Source: Silene latifolia (Eukaryota > Streptophyta > Magnoliopsida > Caryophyllales > Caryophyllaceae). Taken from it: a stretch of DNA of 64,000 bases. Position 1 is the stretch's first letter; each line of letters opens with the position of its first letter. The position numbers were made by a program, and so were the translations under genes. The stretch is taken from assembly GCF_048544455.1 (NCBI RefSeq), contig NC_133537.1, positions 71,829,634-71,893,633 of the forward strand. Reading direction: 5' to 3'. Shown piece by piece: positions 43,041 to 54,112 of this stretch. Below the pieces are notes generated by a model, which was not told the origin of the DNA, ran no database searches, and saw nothing but the letters and a program-made list of their open reading frames with translations.

Positions 43041-44029
43041 AACTCCCCCAAGGTAAACCCTTGCTTGTCCCTAAGCAGGAAACCACATCCCATCAATTGC
43101 AATATCCTAAACAAGCTAAGCATAATGATTTAGAAACCCAAAACAACATGGGCAAGGAATAAAGCAAAACATGGATGAGATTTACACGACGGCGTAGCAT
43201 TGAAAACTTTGAATGAACCTTTAAGCTCTTGCATGATCTTTTGACTTATGGACTCTCACGGGGCACTCAAACTCATTTTGATGTGCAAGGACAATTTTGT
43301 GAATAAACACTCAACTATCTTCGACTTATAATAATGTGCCCTCAATCTAATATGGTAATCAATCAAAACTAGTAAGCCAAAACAATCAAATGCAAGCATG
43401 ATAAAGAATCCAAATGGGTAGGAAGAAGGCAATATGTAATGGATAAGAAGGGGGAACAAATTAATTGTGGATTGTGGAGCTAACGTCAAGCTAGCAACAA
43501 CCAAAATGTAAGGATGCTCAATCCCAATTCTAACCCAATTTTGCAATTCAAATCATAAGAAAACTCTCCAAAATATATGATTAATGTATGAGAGTTTCTC
43601 ACATCAACTTCTTCTTCTTCTCTTTTCCTTATTTTCAATTCATACTTCTTCTTTTTTTCATTTTCATTTCATGCTTTTTTTTTCATTCATTTCTCTTTCT
43701 TTTCTCAACTTTTTTTTTCTCAATTTTCCATCATTTCTTTTCATCATCTTTCTATTTCATTTTCCTCTTTTTTTCTTTCTTGAGCATTAAGACCAAGCTC
43801 ACATGATTCTCCAAACTTTGAAACAAATCCCACTACAACAATAATTTGCTTGCATCTATGTAGACTTGTTTGTATGATCTTCACCATGATATCCCTATGA
43901 ACCCATGACACCCTAGTGCCTTTTATCAATTGTTTATATTCCCATTTACTTTACTTGCTTTGTTTTTCCATTCATTTCCTTTTACTTGTCTAGTAGTTTA
44001 GATAACCATCTCAATCCAAACTAAACTGT
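43041..44029 (-). mobile_element. Athila 3' internal fragment next to family-2 LTR
   Basis: Minus-strand polypurine tract (about 43041-43066: GGGACAAGCAAGGGT, then TTGGGGGAGTT) and non-coding internal sequence with a long T-rich run (43590-43790; A-rich on the element strand), as found upstream of polypurine tracts here. No pol or env-like coding is present. It indicates a second copy of the family-2 element joined at the LTR. Confidence 0.6.
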
Positions 44030-44183
44030 GACACCCCTAAGACATAGCTACTTGCAATCGGTAACTTAATCCAATACCCGCCCCTTGGGATCCGACATTT
44101 ACTCACCACTCTACTAAGAGTACATTGTTAAGTTTATAAATAGTGTTTGATGGGGAGAATTGACGACAATTCGACCCTCATCA
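44030..44183 (+). repeat. Athila LTR 3'-end fragment, inverted
   Basis: The stretch from GTGACACCCCTAAGACA to CCCTCATCA resembles the reverse complement of 9860-10020, including TTGGGATCCGAC and TTGACGAC. It is thus a plus-oriented LTR end related to family 1. No PBS follows, so 44184 onwards is flanking DNA. Its other end is missing. Confidence 0.55.
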
Positions 44184-44445
44184 TAGAGCCACCCCTCTCG
44201 CCATCAGAGCTGGGGGTAGAAGACAAAGGACCAGGAATTAGAGCCCTGGCATGAGCAGCTACCTCGGCTCTTGCTTTGTCCACGTTGAAGATGGCAAATC
44301 GACGCAACATAGGCAATAAATGGATCCGAGCTTGCCGACGCCTCTCTTTCTGAGGCAAAATAGACCTAATCCTCTTCCTCCAATGCTCAAGCAGAAGCCC
44401 AGAAAGAAATGAGGCAAAAGCTAAGGTAGGAGAAGGAAAGAGCAA
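44134..44445 (-). pseudogene. Unrecognised short ORF, 3' end overlapping an LTR fragment
   Basis: A minus-strand ORF of 103 codons begins at ATG 44445. Its middle is basic and helical-looking ('QKERRRQARIHLLPMLRRF') followed by an Ala-rich stretch. Codons after about 44183 are read from the inverted LTR end, so the native C-terminus has been replaced. A TATA-like ATATAGAGGG lies upstream at about 44490-44500 on the minus strand. I do not recognise the protein; it may be a transposon or host gene fragment. Confidence 0.3.
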
Positions 44446-44633
44446 TGGGGGAAAAAGGTGTGGGATTTATCTGTATGCATCCCTCTATATTTAAGGATTA
44501 TAACGAATTTAATGATGACGATCACTAGTCATAAATTAAAATACATAAACAAAAGTAAAGGATTCAGAATTAACTTTCGGTCCTAGCAAATACGGCCTAA
44601 GAACAATATCAAAATAGATATTCTCCTATCAGT
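44446..44633. other. Spacer, nothing recognised
   Basis: AT-rich sequence without ORF or repeat that I can identify. Confidence 0.4.
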
Positions 44634-45429
44634 TGCACCCAAGATGCTCCGAGAAATACCCTTGATTTTGCTAGAATCGATCCAAAAATTAAAATAATTT
44701 TAAGGTTTTCTTTGTGTTTTTCCGATGAGAGAGGAGCCAAAAATGAAAAATGAATTAGGTCAGAAAATCCTCTCCCTCACTCACCTATAAACCTTGTATA
44801 GGAATGAATTAGGGTAGGCTTTTCTTTTCTATTTTTCTCGGCCCATAACCGAAATAAGGAGTATTCTTTCCTTATTTTTGGTTATTCCAAAAATGTATAA
44901 AATGTGTTAAATTGTCATCTAGTGAGGATCGAACCCATGACCTCTTGGTTTGTGAACCCTCACTATTACCACTATGACACATTCAACTTGTTGATATTAA
45001 ATATAACCGATTACATTTAATTACGAATTAACAGATTAATTCGTCCAAGCTAACATTACATACATTTAATTAAATATAACTTATTATATTTAATTTACTT
45101 AATTCTGATTAATTCGTCTAAACTAATATTATTTAATCTTCATTAAATAATTGTCTCATCAACACATTGACTAACTGTTTAGTCATATTAGGCATCAATG
45201 TGATCATATTTCTATAACCACATCTCTCAAACACATCCTATAGGTGTGACCTTTAGGGACCAGTTGATCACCGCCATCTGTATGATAATAACGTCAAACT
45301 TTCTAGCAAGCCAACCGTTATTAGGTAAACGTTAATCAACTGATTAAATATACGAAGTATACCCTTGTGAACCTGTAAGAGATTTACAAATGTTATCACA
45401 CTAATTTGTGGAGGACACAAGCTCCAACA
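44634..45429 (-). repeat. Old copia-type LTR
   Basis: On the minus strand it begins TGTTGGAGCTTGTGTCCTCC, close to TGTTGGAATATGTGTCCTCC of the copia LTR at 46810. The two also share a block with GATCACCRCCRTC and TAATRACGTCAAACT further in. The other end (about 44634, minus ...GGGTGCA) is less certain and no target duplication was found. It contains a tRNA-like block at 44920-44985. The 107 bp up to 45536 may be its flank or internal remnant. Confidence 0.5.
44917..44984 (-). repeat. tRNA-like block, possible SINE head
   Basis: Minus strand: TGTCATAGTGGT fits an RNA polymerase III A box and GGTTCGATCC, about 45 bases further on, fits the B box exactly. No cloverleaf could be read convincingly, so a functional tRNA is unlikely. 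A tRNA-derived SINE insertion or a captured fragment is more likely. A poly-A or T tail and target duplication were not found. Confidence 0.4.
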
Positions 45430-45536
45430 AAAGGGATGAGAAGGTCAAACCTCGAGTGAAAGATTGTCATTTATAGTGAGATAATTACCAGACGAACCAT
45501 AAATGACAAAAGGGTAATCAATGCGGTCCCCCCAAC

Positions 45537-46810
45537 TGATAGAAATCTATATCTCATTATTTAACATATTCATATATGTGATAATCTATTTAGTCATAAA
45601 ATAAATTTAGATCTTATGCATGCAAACATGAATAAGAATAAAGAAGAAATCGTTTTCCTTACTTTGAGTTTTCGGATATATGGGCACAAATGAGTTCTCC
45701 TACTCACTTGTTCTTGAACTTTCCTTACAAATGGAAGAACAAGGATCCAAAGATAGAATCCCACCCAAAGATGAATACCCAAGATAACCTCTTAAAAGAT
45801 AAATATTATTAGAACTAGAACAATATAAATCTTACAAAAATTGACCCAAAATATTATTTTTATCTCTTGTAATTTCGGCCAAGAGAGGATGATTTTGGAG
45901 TTTTTATTTCTCTAGTTTTTCTTAAGATATAGAGAGTTTTGTATTTCTTACACTAGAAATAATATGTGAAGTAATAATCAAAATTCGAGAGAAAAACTCT
46001 CTATATTATCCTTTGAAAACCGGTGGGGAGAGAGGAGATGAGAGGAGAAGTGAGCCAATGCATGGGCAAGTAATTCTTCTCAAGAAAAACTAGGTTTGCA
46101 TGGCTACAAACTAGTTATCATCATTATGCTCTCCACTTAATAATTTAACACAATTTAAACATTGTATTCCCTCCATTTTTTCGGCACTTACATAAAATGG
46201 ATGGTCTATTTTATGTTTTGTCATTTGTCAATTGTCACATGTTACTAGTCATGTGAATTTGTCATGTATCTTTAACATATTAAAAATCAACGTATTAATA
46301 AAAATACGTCATGTACAAAATCGACTTAGTAATTCATAATTACTTGTACCAAAACGGTTTATCAATTATAAATCACAACGTCTTGTATTTATAATAAATT
46401 ATTCATTCAGTTTCAATTGTTTCCGTAAACAATAATTTCATCTAAGCAATAAAACAATTCGATTACTTAGACCGTATCTTATTTAATCAAATTACAATGA
46501 GATAAGTAAATATTACTTCCAAAATCGTCCGTCAATTTTAAGTAATTTAATTGACTCTATCGTCATACGATCAATAAAATATTCAATTAAGAGTGTTACT
46601 CTTTAGGTATGACCTAAGGGGATCAACTGATCACCACCGTCGCACGACAGTAATGTCAAACTCTAGTCAGCCAATCATTACCGATATGTGTGGACCAGTT
46701 GACTGTAAAATATTACTTCCCACATGTATTCTTAAAATGAGACTTAAACATGCGATCATCATGATCGACAGTTGTGATCGCATTATTGTCGGAGGACACA
46801 TATTCCAACA
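45537..46810 (-). repeat. 3' LTR of gag-only copia element
   Basis: 1274 bp, minus TGTTGGAATATG...TTTCTATCA. On its right side lies the polypurine tract AGTGGGAGATT (minus; 46811-46821). The first 46 bases of its plus-strand left end recur at 53101. Confidence 0.9.
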
Positions 46811-46821
46811 ATCTCCCACTT

Positions 46822-49800
46822 GTCCTCGACAAGTGTGCGTCACCAATTCTCTTGTCCTATTACTATCTCCCACTCAATGCAAGGTGTCTTTCATGTCATA
46901 CTTGCAAGTGATCATATCGAGAGTGGTTTCCTCGATCTGGAGAATAACTGATTGACCGTATTTATCTACCATAGATACCTTCCGAGCGTGGCCACGCATT
47001 TCCAGTTCATTACTCCTCGAGTGGCCCTGAGATATTGTTATAACCCTGACAAGGGGTGGACAATTCCTATCGCACTTATTCCCTTTGACTAGCCACAGCT
47101 ATCATAACCCAAAATATGCCCATTTGACCCCATTTACGAAGGTCGTAGTAACATAAATCAAAGTTAATCTGTAACTGTACCACCTTAGGCAAATAGTCTT
47201 TAGTCAAAAGAATCGACTTATTAGAATACTATAGTAGCTCTCGCCAAGACCAGGCTATATAAATTTGCCAGAACTCTATAAGCGGTCATTAGCCCGACAA
47301 GATGTTCCTAACAGTCTGCCTATGTGATCGACTAGTCATCTCACATGAATCCATGGCACTTGAACTTGCCATCAATCGCATCACAATCTAGTCACTTCGA
47401 GACGTCGCCTAATGTAAGTGGCTATGGGCGAATACAATGCTAATCCGTGTTCACTTTAACGGGGTTCAATTGTCTCTACAACCCGTTTGGATGTAACAAA
47501 GTATAAGGTGTGTTAATAATAACTCAAACGACGAATGTCGACATCACATTCGGGTTGTCAATACCATATTACAACCTTGTGATGTATATCTTAAGTGTGT
47601 AAACACTAGTCGATTTCAATAGAAGTTTAACATATCATGTGTCCATGTGTTCATACTTCTTGTATTGCATTTTCCTTTATATTGATGTTATCTGTCATAG
47701 CATGAACCTTACCAAGTGCACATTTAGGTTCCCAACCTAGGTTTAGGTTCTTTATTTTGAAAGAACTTTCTTGTTGTTTATCACATAACAAACAAATTTC
47801 GGTGGATGATATAACTTGCACTGGTCAAGTGTTCTACCAACTCGTAACGCACCAGGTATACGTTTTGTAGGGTCTTGCAACAATTGTCAAGATGATTAGC
47901 CTAGCACTTCTCATAAGTCCTAGCATATTAGAAAATATTAGTTTGGAGTAACTTCTTACTATAGCTTCGTATCTTTCCAACTTCTTATTTCTCTTTAAGC
48001 TTAATAGCTTAGGATTGTCATAAATCCTTACGTGTGTTCGAACTTCAATATGTGCAACTTCTTGTCACATAACAGAGTGTTCTGTCAAACATTAGAATAG
48101 CTCATTAGTTCTCCTCGAGAATTCATGACGATTCTTCTATGGCTTACCAATGACTCATCATGCTCTTAAGCATATGATTCATTATTGGACACGTGCATGA
48201 TTATACTAATGGAGGAAACATTCGTAATCTTTAATCATGTGATCAACCATTCTTAGGTTCAATGAATGAACATGACTGCTAATGGCAATTCCATTTTCAT
48301 TGACATGAATAACCTACGTTTCTCGTTGATTTGATGTGTATATCTCAATATCTAAACAACATCTCATGATGTGATTGGATTCATCATAGTCCATTTTCAT
48401 CCAGAATTGAAAACTTAAATACTTCTTTGTGAAAGATAGTACTAGCTCGTCATTCTCAATGAGTAATGAGTTATAAATTCTACAAGATGATTGCTCCCAC
48501 TAAATTCCATGTCTTCACATGATAATTTCAAACTCCCACTCAATTCCACATGTTTCAAAATTGACTATTCAATTGAAACATTTCAAGAATTGAAATACAT
48601 TTTGCTTTGCCAAGTTATTAAGATAAAACCAATAATGTTCCCAACATAACTTTTCAAAATACCTATTTTGAAAACGTTTCAGTCTTAAACATATGGAAAG
48701 AGATTTTGATCTCTAACTCATTCATTTTATAATGATGCGTAGCAATGTCATTATTTAAATGTGAATTTCATTTAATACACGTCCTTCTCAAAATACTCTT
48801 TTCCGGAAGGAGGTTTAACCATTTCATTCACATAATGAGGTTAAGTAATGACACTAGCGTGGTTAACAATTAACTTAGCTTTTTTAGATATCGGCATATC
48901 TTTTTTTGCAACTTTTAGTCATAAATCTCATTTATTTTCAAGGATGGAACTTTGTTTCATTTAGGCTCTTAAGTAAATATCAATATTGAAACTCTTGGTC
49001 AAATGCTGTTCATAAACTAGCCAAATCTCTTGTTAAGACTTTTCATTAGTCATTTTCTTCCAAACTTTCTTTTGGTCTCCTCGTGTAGTTATCTTAAGAA
49101 CATATTCTTTTGATTACTTCACTTGGTCTCTTTTGTCATGTAGATCTCATCTATTCGAGACCATAGATCTCATCTATTCATGTATACTTTTATATAGATC
49201 TCATCTATTCGTGTATACTTTTATTTAGGTATACAAATCATTCTTTCTTTCGTAGATCTCATTTACTCAAGTATACAATTTATCTTTGTATTCTTTGTGT
49301 CTTCATTTTTCTCCCACTCTATCTTTATAATAAATATACTAGATATTCAAAGATAGCTTATGAGACACAAATAATGATTTTGAAGTACAAGGAGGAGTAT
49401 CTCATGGATTGACTAATAGTTTTAGATTTGAAGAGTGTACTTGGTGATTGACATTCCTTTAGGAGAGTTCATCAACTCAACATCACTTTATAATTGATCA
49501 TACACAAGCCTTAAGCTTGTGGACATATAATGAATCCCATCATTATAGTTGTCTATTAGATCACTTTAAGTAGATGATCATATGTTTCTATGTGCAAGCA
49601 TATAAAGACGAATTTTTAGAACAAGGAGATACGATAAAAGGGGTGACTTGGGTTGCAAACAAGCCACCAAAATCCAAAATACAACAATTGTTTAGAAAGG
49701 ATCAACCATTTCCATGTCGAACATGGAAATCAAAATAGTTTTAAAATCCGAAACATAACTTAAATAAGACAATAATAAAAAAGCCAAGCTTCATTGGAAG

Positions 49801-49953
49801 CTACTCCTAGCTCCTTGATGATTTCTCAAGCTTGCTTTTCCTTTCCCTTGTCTTTGCTTGGAGGAGGCCCTATTTACAGTAAAAAGGGGATACATTATCA
49901 CAACTTTGTATCAAAATACCATAGTTGAATTAGAAACATAAAAGAAAGGATAG
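46822..49953 (-). other. Non-coding region where copia pol is missing
   Basis: 3.1 kb, AT-rich, without any ORF resembling integrase, RT or RNase H in either strand. A short repeat, TAGATCTCATCTATTC, recurs at 49141, 49164 and 49195, with a variant at 49253. Phrases like 'ctcccactcaattcca' recall copia 3' UTR. Confidence 0.65.
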
Positions 49954-50850
49954 TCATTTACCTACTGGAGTGATTTTTCCAGCTTTGATGTCACCAAGAT
50001 ACTTGGAAGAATTCCTCTTCCAATGTCCAACACCATTACAATAATGGCATTTGTCAAGAGGACCCTTCTTGGTCTTGGAAGTTCTAGTTTCAAAAGTCTT
50101 AGCCTTGGTGGACATGGGAGCTTGCCTCTTACCCTTTTTCCCATTCTTCTTGAACTTCCCCTTGCTCTTGGTGCTTATGTTAAGCACATCCTTAGGTGGG
50201 TTAACATTTAACCCCATGTCTCTTTCGGCTTGCACAAGTAACTTGTGCAACTCTTCAAGAGACACGTCCTTGTCTTGCATGTTAAAATTCACCCGGAATT
50301 GAACATACGCTTTGACTTTGGATAAGGAGTGTAGAATCCTATCTACAATGAGCTCTTTGGGGATTTCAACTTTTTGAATCTTCAAAGTCTCGACTAGCTC
50401 CAACAATTTGAGCACGTGAGGGCTAACCTTTTCGCCCTCCTTGAAATCGAGATCAAAGAATGCCGAGGCCGCCTCATATTGGACGATCCTCGGAGTTCAT
50501 GAAAACATTGTCACAAGTTTGGAAAAAATTTTATTAGCGGTGCCCATTTTAAAGGCTCTCCTTTGGAGATCCGCCTCCATTGCGAAAATCAACACATTTT
50601 TCATTGCGGCGGACTCTTTGTGGTAAGCCTCATATGCTTCCCTAGTGGGGGCAGTCGACCTAGCATTAGGTTCGGGTGGAGAGGCCTCGGTGAGGTAACG
50701 AAGCTTGTCGTCACCTTGGGCGGCTAATTTGAGTTGGACATCCCAATCGGAGAAATTTGACCCATTCTTTTCAAGTTTACAACGATCCATGAAGGATCGG
50801 AGCCATGAAGCATTAGTGAGAGGTGTGGCGTTTGTGCTTGGTGCGGCCAT
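49954..50850 (-). pseudogene. Copia gag with one in-frame stop
   Basis: One frame of 299 codons from ATG 50850 to stop 49954, interrupted only by a TGA at 50497-50499. The N-terminal half fits copia Gag (UBN2-like: 'DWDVQLKLAAQGDDKLRYL' and a run around 'AMEADLQRRAFKMGTANKI'). The C-terminal half has a Lys-rich segment and a zinc knuckle Cys-His-Tyr-Cys...His...Ser, in which the last Cys of CX2CX4HX4C is Ser. The frame stops right after the knuckle rather than running into protease. Gag is thus nearly intact while pol is absent. Confidence 0.85.
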
Positions 50851-53085
50851 TTGTTATGAGAAATAAAAGTGATCTACAAAACGAAAATAGAAGGAACAAA
50901 CATTTGTCGTTTTCAAAATAATAACAACACTCGTAAAATTTAATTTAAACAAGTTTTATTGCATTTATCTAGTGACCTCTACCCAACTTGATAAATGATT
51001 CCAAGACCCAAATTCATATTAACTTAGGCATCGGTAAAGCCGAATACAACCCTTATAAATATAACTCAGTGGATTAACTTTTTAATCGATTCTACTTTTA
51101 GAACTCTTGGTCGATAAATTTACATTAAAATTTATCTTTAGCCCGAAACACATCCGGCAACCGTCGAGAATACTTTCGTTGAGTTCAACCCAAATTTCGA
51201 ATAAATGTGTCCATGATCCAAATTTACATCAACTTGGGCATCGGTAAAGCCGAAAACAACCCTCATCTTTATAAATTCGGTGGGTAGACATTTATCACCC
51301 ACTTCCCCTACGTAACAAGGTTTGTACCCCGGTAAAGCCGAGTGCACTCCCTCACGAAATAGGTTTTCATGGTTTCTACTTTTTGGTTAGGCTAAGTCTC
51401 AATTGTTTATTTTAGCGAGAGGTCATGTCAATTTACTATCTATCACGTTTTAAGTGAACTAAAGTGGTGAACTACGATAATTATAATTGACACGGTCGAT
51501 AAACTCGATTTAAAAGATAATGCATGTTTTATTTATGGCGATTTAGCGATGTATGTAACATATAAATAAAATGCAATGCATAAATAAAATCCTAGTATGG
51601 CCTTCCTAAAATAGTAAATCTAATAAACTATTACAAATTCGGAAACCAACTCCTTTGGTCCCTTGAACTTCGGTCTTGGCACGCATTTTAAGGCAACACT
51701 TTCTATAATGGATCGCCTTCTCGAGTGGCACCGTCTTTAAGGAACTCCGGAATAAATAAATTACATAATAAATTACATAATTTCCTATTATACATTTGTA
51801 ATTAAAAATAAAAATAAATATATTAAATTACAAAACGGTGATACGAGATCACAAAAATTACAACCGAATCGATATTCCCATACATTTCGGGTAATATCAA
51901 TTAAAACTAAGGCCATACTAAGTAAAATTACATAATTCAAAATTACATAAAAATAAAATTATGACAATCATAAATAAAATTCAGCATTATAATATGTATG
52001 AACATGCCCAATTTTTATGCTAAATTGCCTTTAAGGAGCCAATATCGTATATTAATCGGTTTTTACGGATTTGCGTGATTTAAATTTTTATAATCACAAT
52101 AATTACATAAATTCATATTTATGTACAAGTTAATTACCCTAACAAAATTAGGACTCAAAATTAGTCTCCACTAACATATTGACAATAATTAACTTATATT
52201 TCTTAATATTGTTCATAATTGGGCTAAAAATACAAAATAATGTCATAAACTTCAAATTAAATCATAAAAATTTCAAATAAATTTGAAATTTGAAATTTTA
52301 AACTCATGAATATTCTAGAAAAATACCATGACACTAATAATGTTCAAAAACATAGGTTAAAAATTTCGAAAATTTATCGAGGAAAAACAATGTTGCGGTT
52401 TATCGGATTTATCAATTATAACCATAAAAATATGAGAAAAATTATTTTTATCAACTTTTTAATTTAGATCTGAAATATGTGATAAAATGCAACATGTGAC
52501 GTTTTTCCTTAGTCATGAAGTATGTTTTAGCAATTTTTACTAATTAAAGTCACTATTTATGTGATTTTTCATCAAAAATTCATAAATCATGCATAAAGAC
52601 TTCATTATAGCCAATTATTTTACACACATCTTCTAAAATTTCATGTGACAACATACTAAATTTTTATGACCAGATTCGAAATATAACTCATATTAACCTA
52701 TTTTTCCATTTAAATGCGATTTTAACTTGAAAAATCTATATTTCGAGCATAACAACTCATTTTATTATGACAATTTGCAGGTCATCAATAGATAATATAT
52801 GTGAAAACATATCCAAAAACCACTGGAAAAAACAAAGCTTAGCTATTTTTAGTCCAAAAATGACATTTTTATCATAAAAATCATATTTTAATGCCATTAT
52901 TATATAAAATGAACAATAAAAATCCATAAATAAACCAAAATATCCTAAAAACATTTTAGGACCAGAAAATTTAACATGAATAATTAATTTCGGGATATAT
53001 CATAATAAACACAAATTTATAAGTTTTCTTTGTTAATCGTATAACTCGGAAAAACAATAACCGATTTGCATGCAAACAACCTAAG
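50851..53085 (-). other. Long leader of the copia element
   Basis: 2.2 kb, AT-rich, no credible ORF. TCGGTAAAGCCGA-like hairpin words occur three times (51031, 51241, 51329), the first two embedded in a longer shared phrase (AACTTRGGCATCGGTAAAG). Confidence 0.6.
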
Positions 53086-53100
53086 GCTCATGATACCGCT
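53086..53100 (-). other. Copia primer binding site, initiator-Met type
   Basis: Minus AGCGGTATCATGAGCC directly behind the LTR end (...TTTCTATCA). It resembles the TGGTATCAGAGC site complementary to initiator tRNA-Met used by most plant copia elements, with an extra base. Confidence 0.7.
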
Positions 53101-53146
53101 TGATAGAAATATATATATCTCATTATTTAACATATTCATATATGTG
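53101..53146 (-). repeat. 5' LTR stub of the copia element
   Basis: 46 bp matching 45537-45582 with few differences. It ends at TATATGTG where the Tat LTR begins; the intact copy continues ATAATCTATTT, which proves the insertion. Confidence 0.9.
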
Positions 53147-54033
53147 TGTAGATACCCGTATCCGTCGATATTGGAATTTATAGAGAACCCGACAAACACC
53201 CGATGATGATAGGACACATGTATTCTTTAGTTGTCATTGTCATTATTTGGGTTCGTTTTAAGATGTAGAATGAGCGTTGTCGACGGAGTATTTTATTAAT
53301 TTAAATGATATTTAAATTAATGTTTTTTTAAGTAAATTCATTTTATTGTTTTATTTTGAATTTATTTTCTCAAGTTTATTTTATTGAAAATAAAATAAAT
53401 ATTTGATTTGAAAAATCATTTTATGAATATATTTGATTTGAGAAATCATTTATTTTAATGTGTTAATCGATTTGAAAAATCGATTTAAAAATCGAAAAGA
53501 ACTCGTTTTTTAACCACGCGTTTTGGAGCTCGATTATAGCTCGGTTTTTGAGCCCGTTTTCTTTATGAGTTGGCACGAATCCCGAGTACACTAACCAACC
53601 TAGGCCTCTACCCATCCAACCCCAGTTCGAACCCCCTTATCCACATCCCAAATCTCGTCCCAAGCCCCCCAACATAGCCCAACTCCTTCCCAACCCGTGT
53701 TCAACATAGCCCGTTTGTTTTGCTCCAAACTTGGTCCAAACCCGCAACCCATCACCACCAACCCATACTCCACACTACCCACCATTCCCACGTCCAAAAC
53801 CACCATGAAACCCCTCCACAAAACCCGTCTCCAACACTCCAAAACAGACCCCAAACAACACGACACAAACAGCCCCTGTTTTCGTTCAGCTCAAAACCCG
53901 AGTCCAAAACCCGCTCCAAACACCTGCAAAACCCGTGCCCATTAACCCTAAACCATACCCTAGTATCCTACCTATACTTCCCTAGCTTAACCACCAAGAA
54001 AACCCCTCACAAAGCCTCTCAAACCCTCATAAA

Positions 54034-54051
54034 AGCTGCTGGACAGCAGCT
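54034..54051 (+). promoter_or_regulatory. Hairpin upstream of Tat TATA box
   Basis: AGCTGCT-GGAC-AGCAGCT, 53 bp before the TATA box. The same place in the complete Tat element reads AGCTGAT-GGAY-AGCAGCT, one mismatch in the stem. Confidence 0.5.
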
Positions 54052-54104
54052 ATGCGCGAATGAGCCCGTCTGCCTCTCCCCTCTAAAACCCTACCTTAAC
54101 TCCT

Positions 54105-54112
54105 TATAAATA
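54105..54112 (+). promoter_or_regulatory. TATA box of gag-only Tat LTR
   Basis: TATAAATA in the same context CTCCTTATAAATACCCCCCC as in the complete Tat element, 960 bp into the LTR. Confidence 0.75.

Larger units (their letters stand above)
45537..53146 (-). mobile_element. Gag-only Ty1/copia element, 5' LTR split by a Tat element
   Basis: On the minus strand: remaining 46 bp of the 5' LTR (53101-53146), PBS, a 2.2-kb leader, gag (50850-49954), 3.1 kb of non-coding DNA, polypurine tract and full 3' LTR (45537-46810). No protease, integrase, RT or RNase H is seen. The rest of the 5' LTR should continue behind the Tat element, outside the window. The layout fits the non-autonomous TR-GAG class. 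Confidence 0.85.

Noticed and set aside
43584..43806. Phe/Leu-rich ORFs resembling membrane proteins
   Set aside because: Product of a T-rich low-complexity run, the complement of the A-rich tract found in the 3' region of the other elements.
44917..44984. Functional tRNA gene
   Set aside because: A and B boxes are present but no acceptor, D and anticodon stems could be paired convincingly.
46593..46955. ORF of 120 codons over the copia LTR end
   Set aside because: It crosses LTR, polypurine tract and 3' region, has no domain and runs opposite to the element.
53600..54109. Overlapping ORFs in the Tat LTRs (also 21739-22076, 35247-35518, 62606-63115)
   Set aside because: They lie in the G-poor U3 block, where stop codons are rare by composition; codon content is Pro/His/Thr-rich without any domain and sits upstream of the TATA box.
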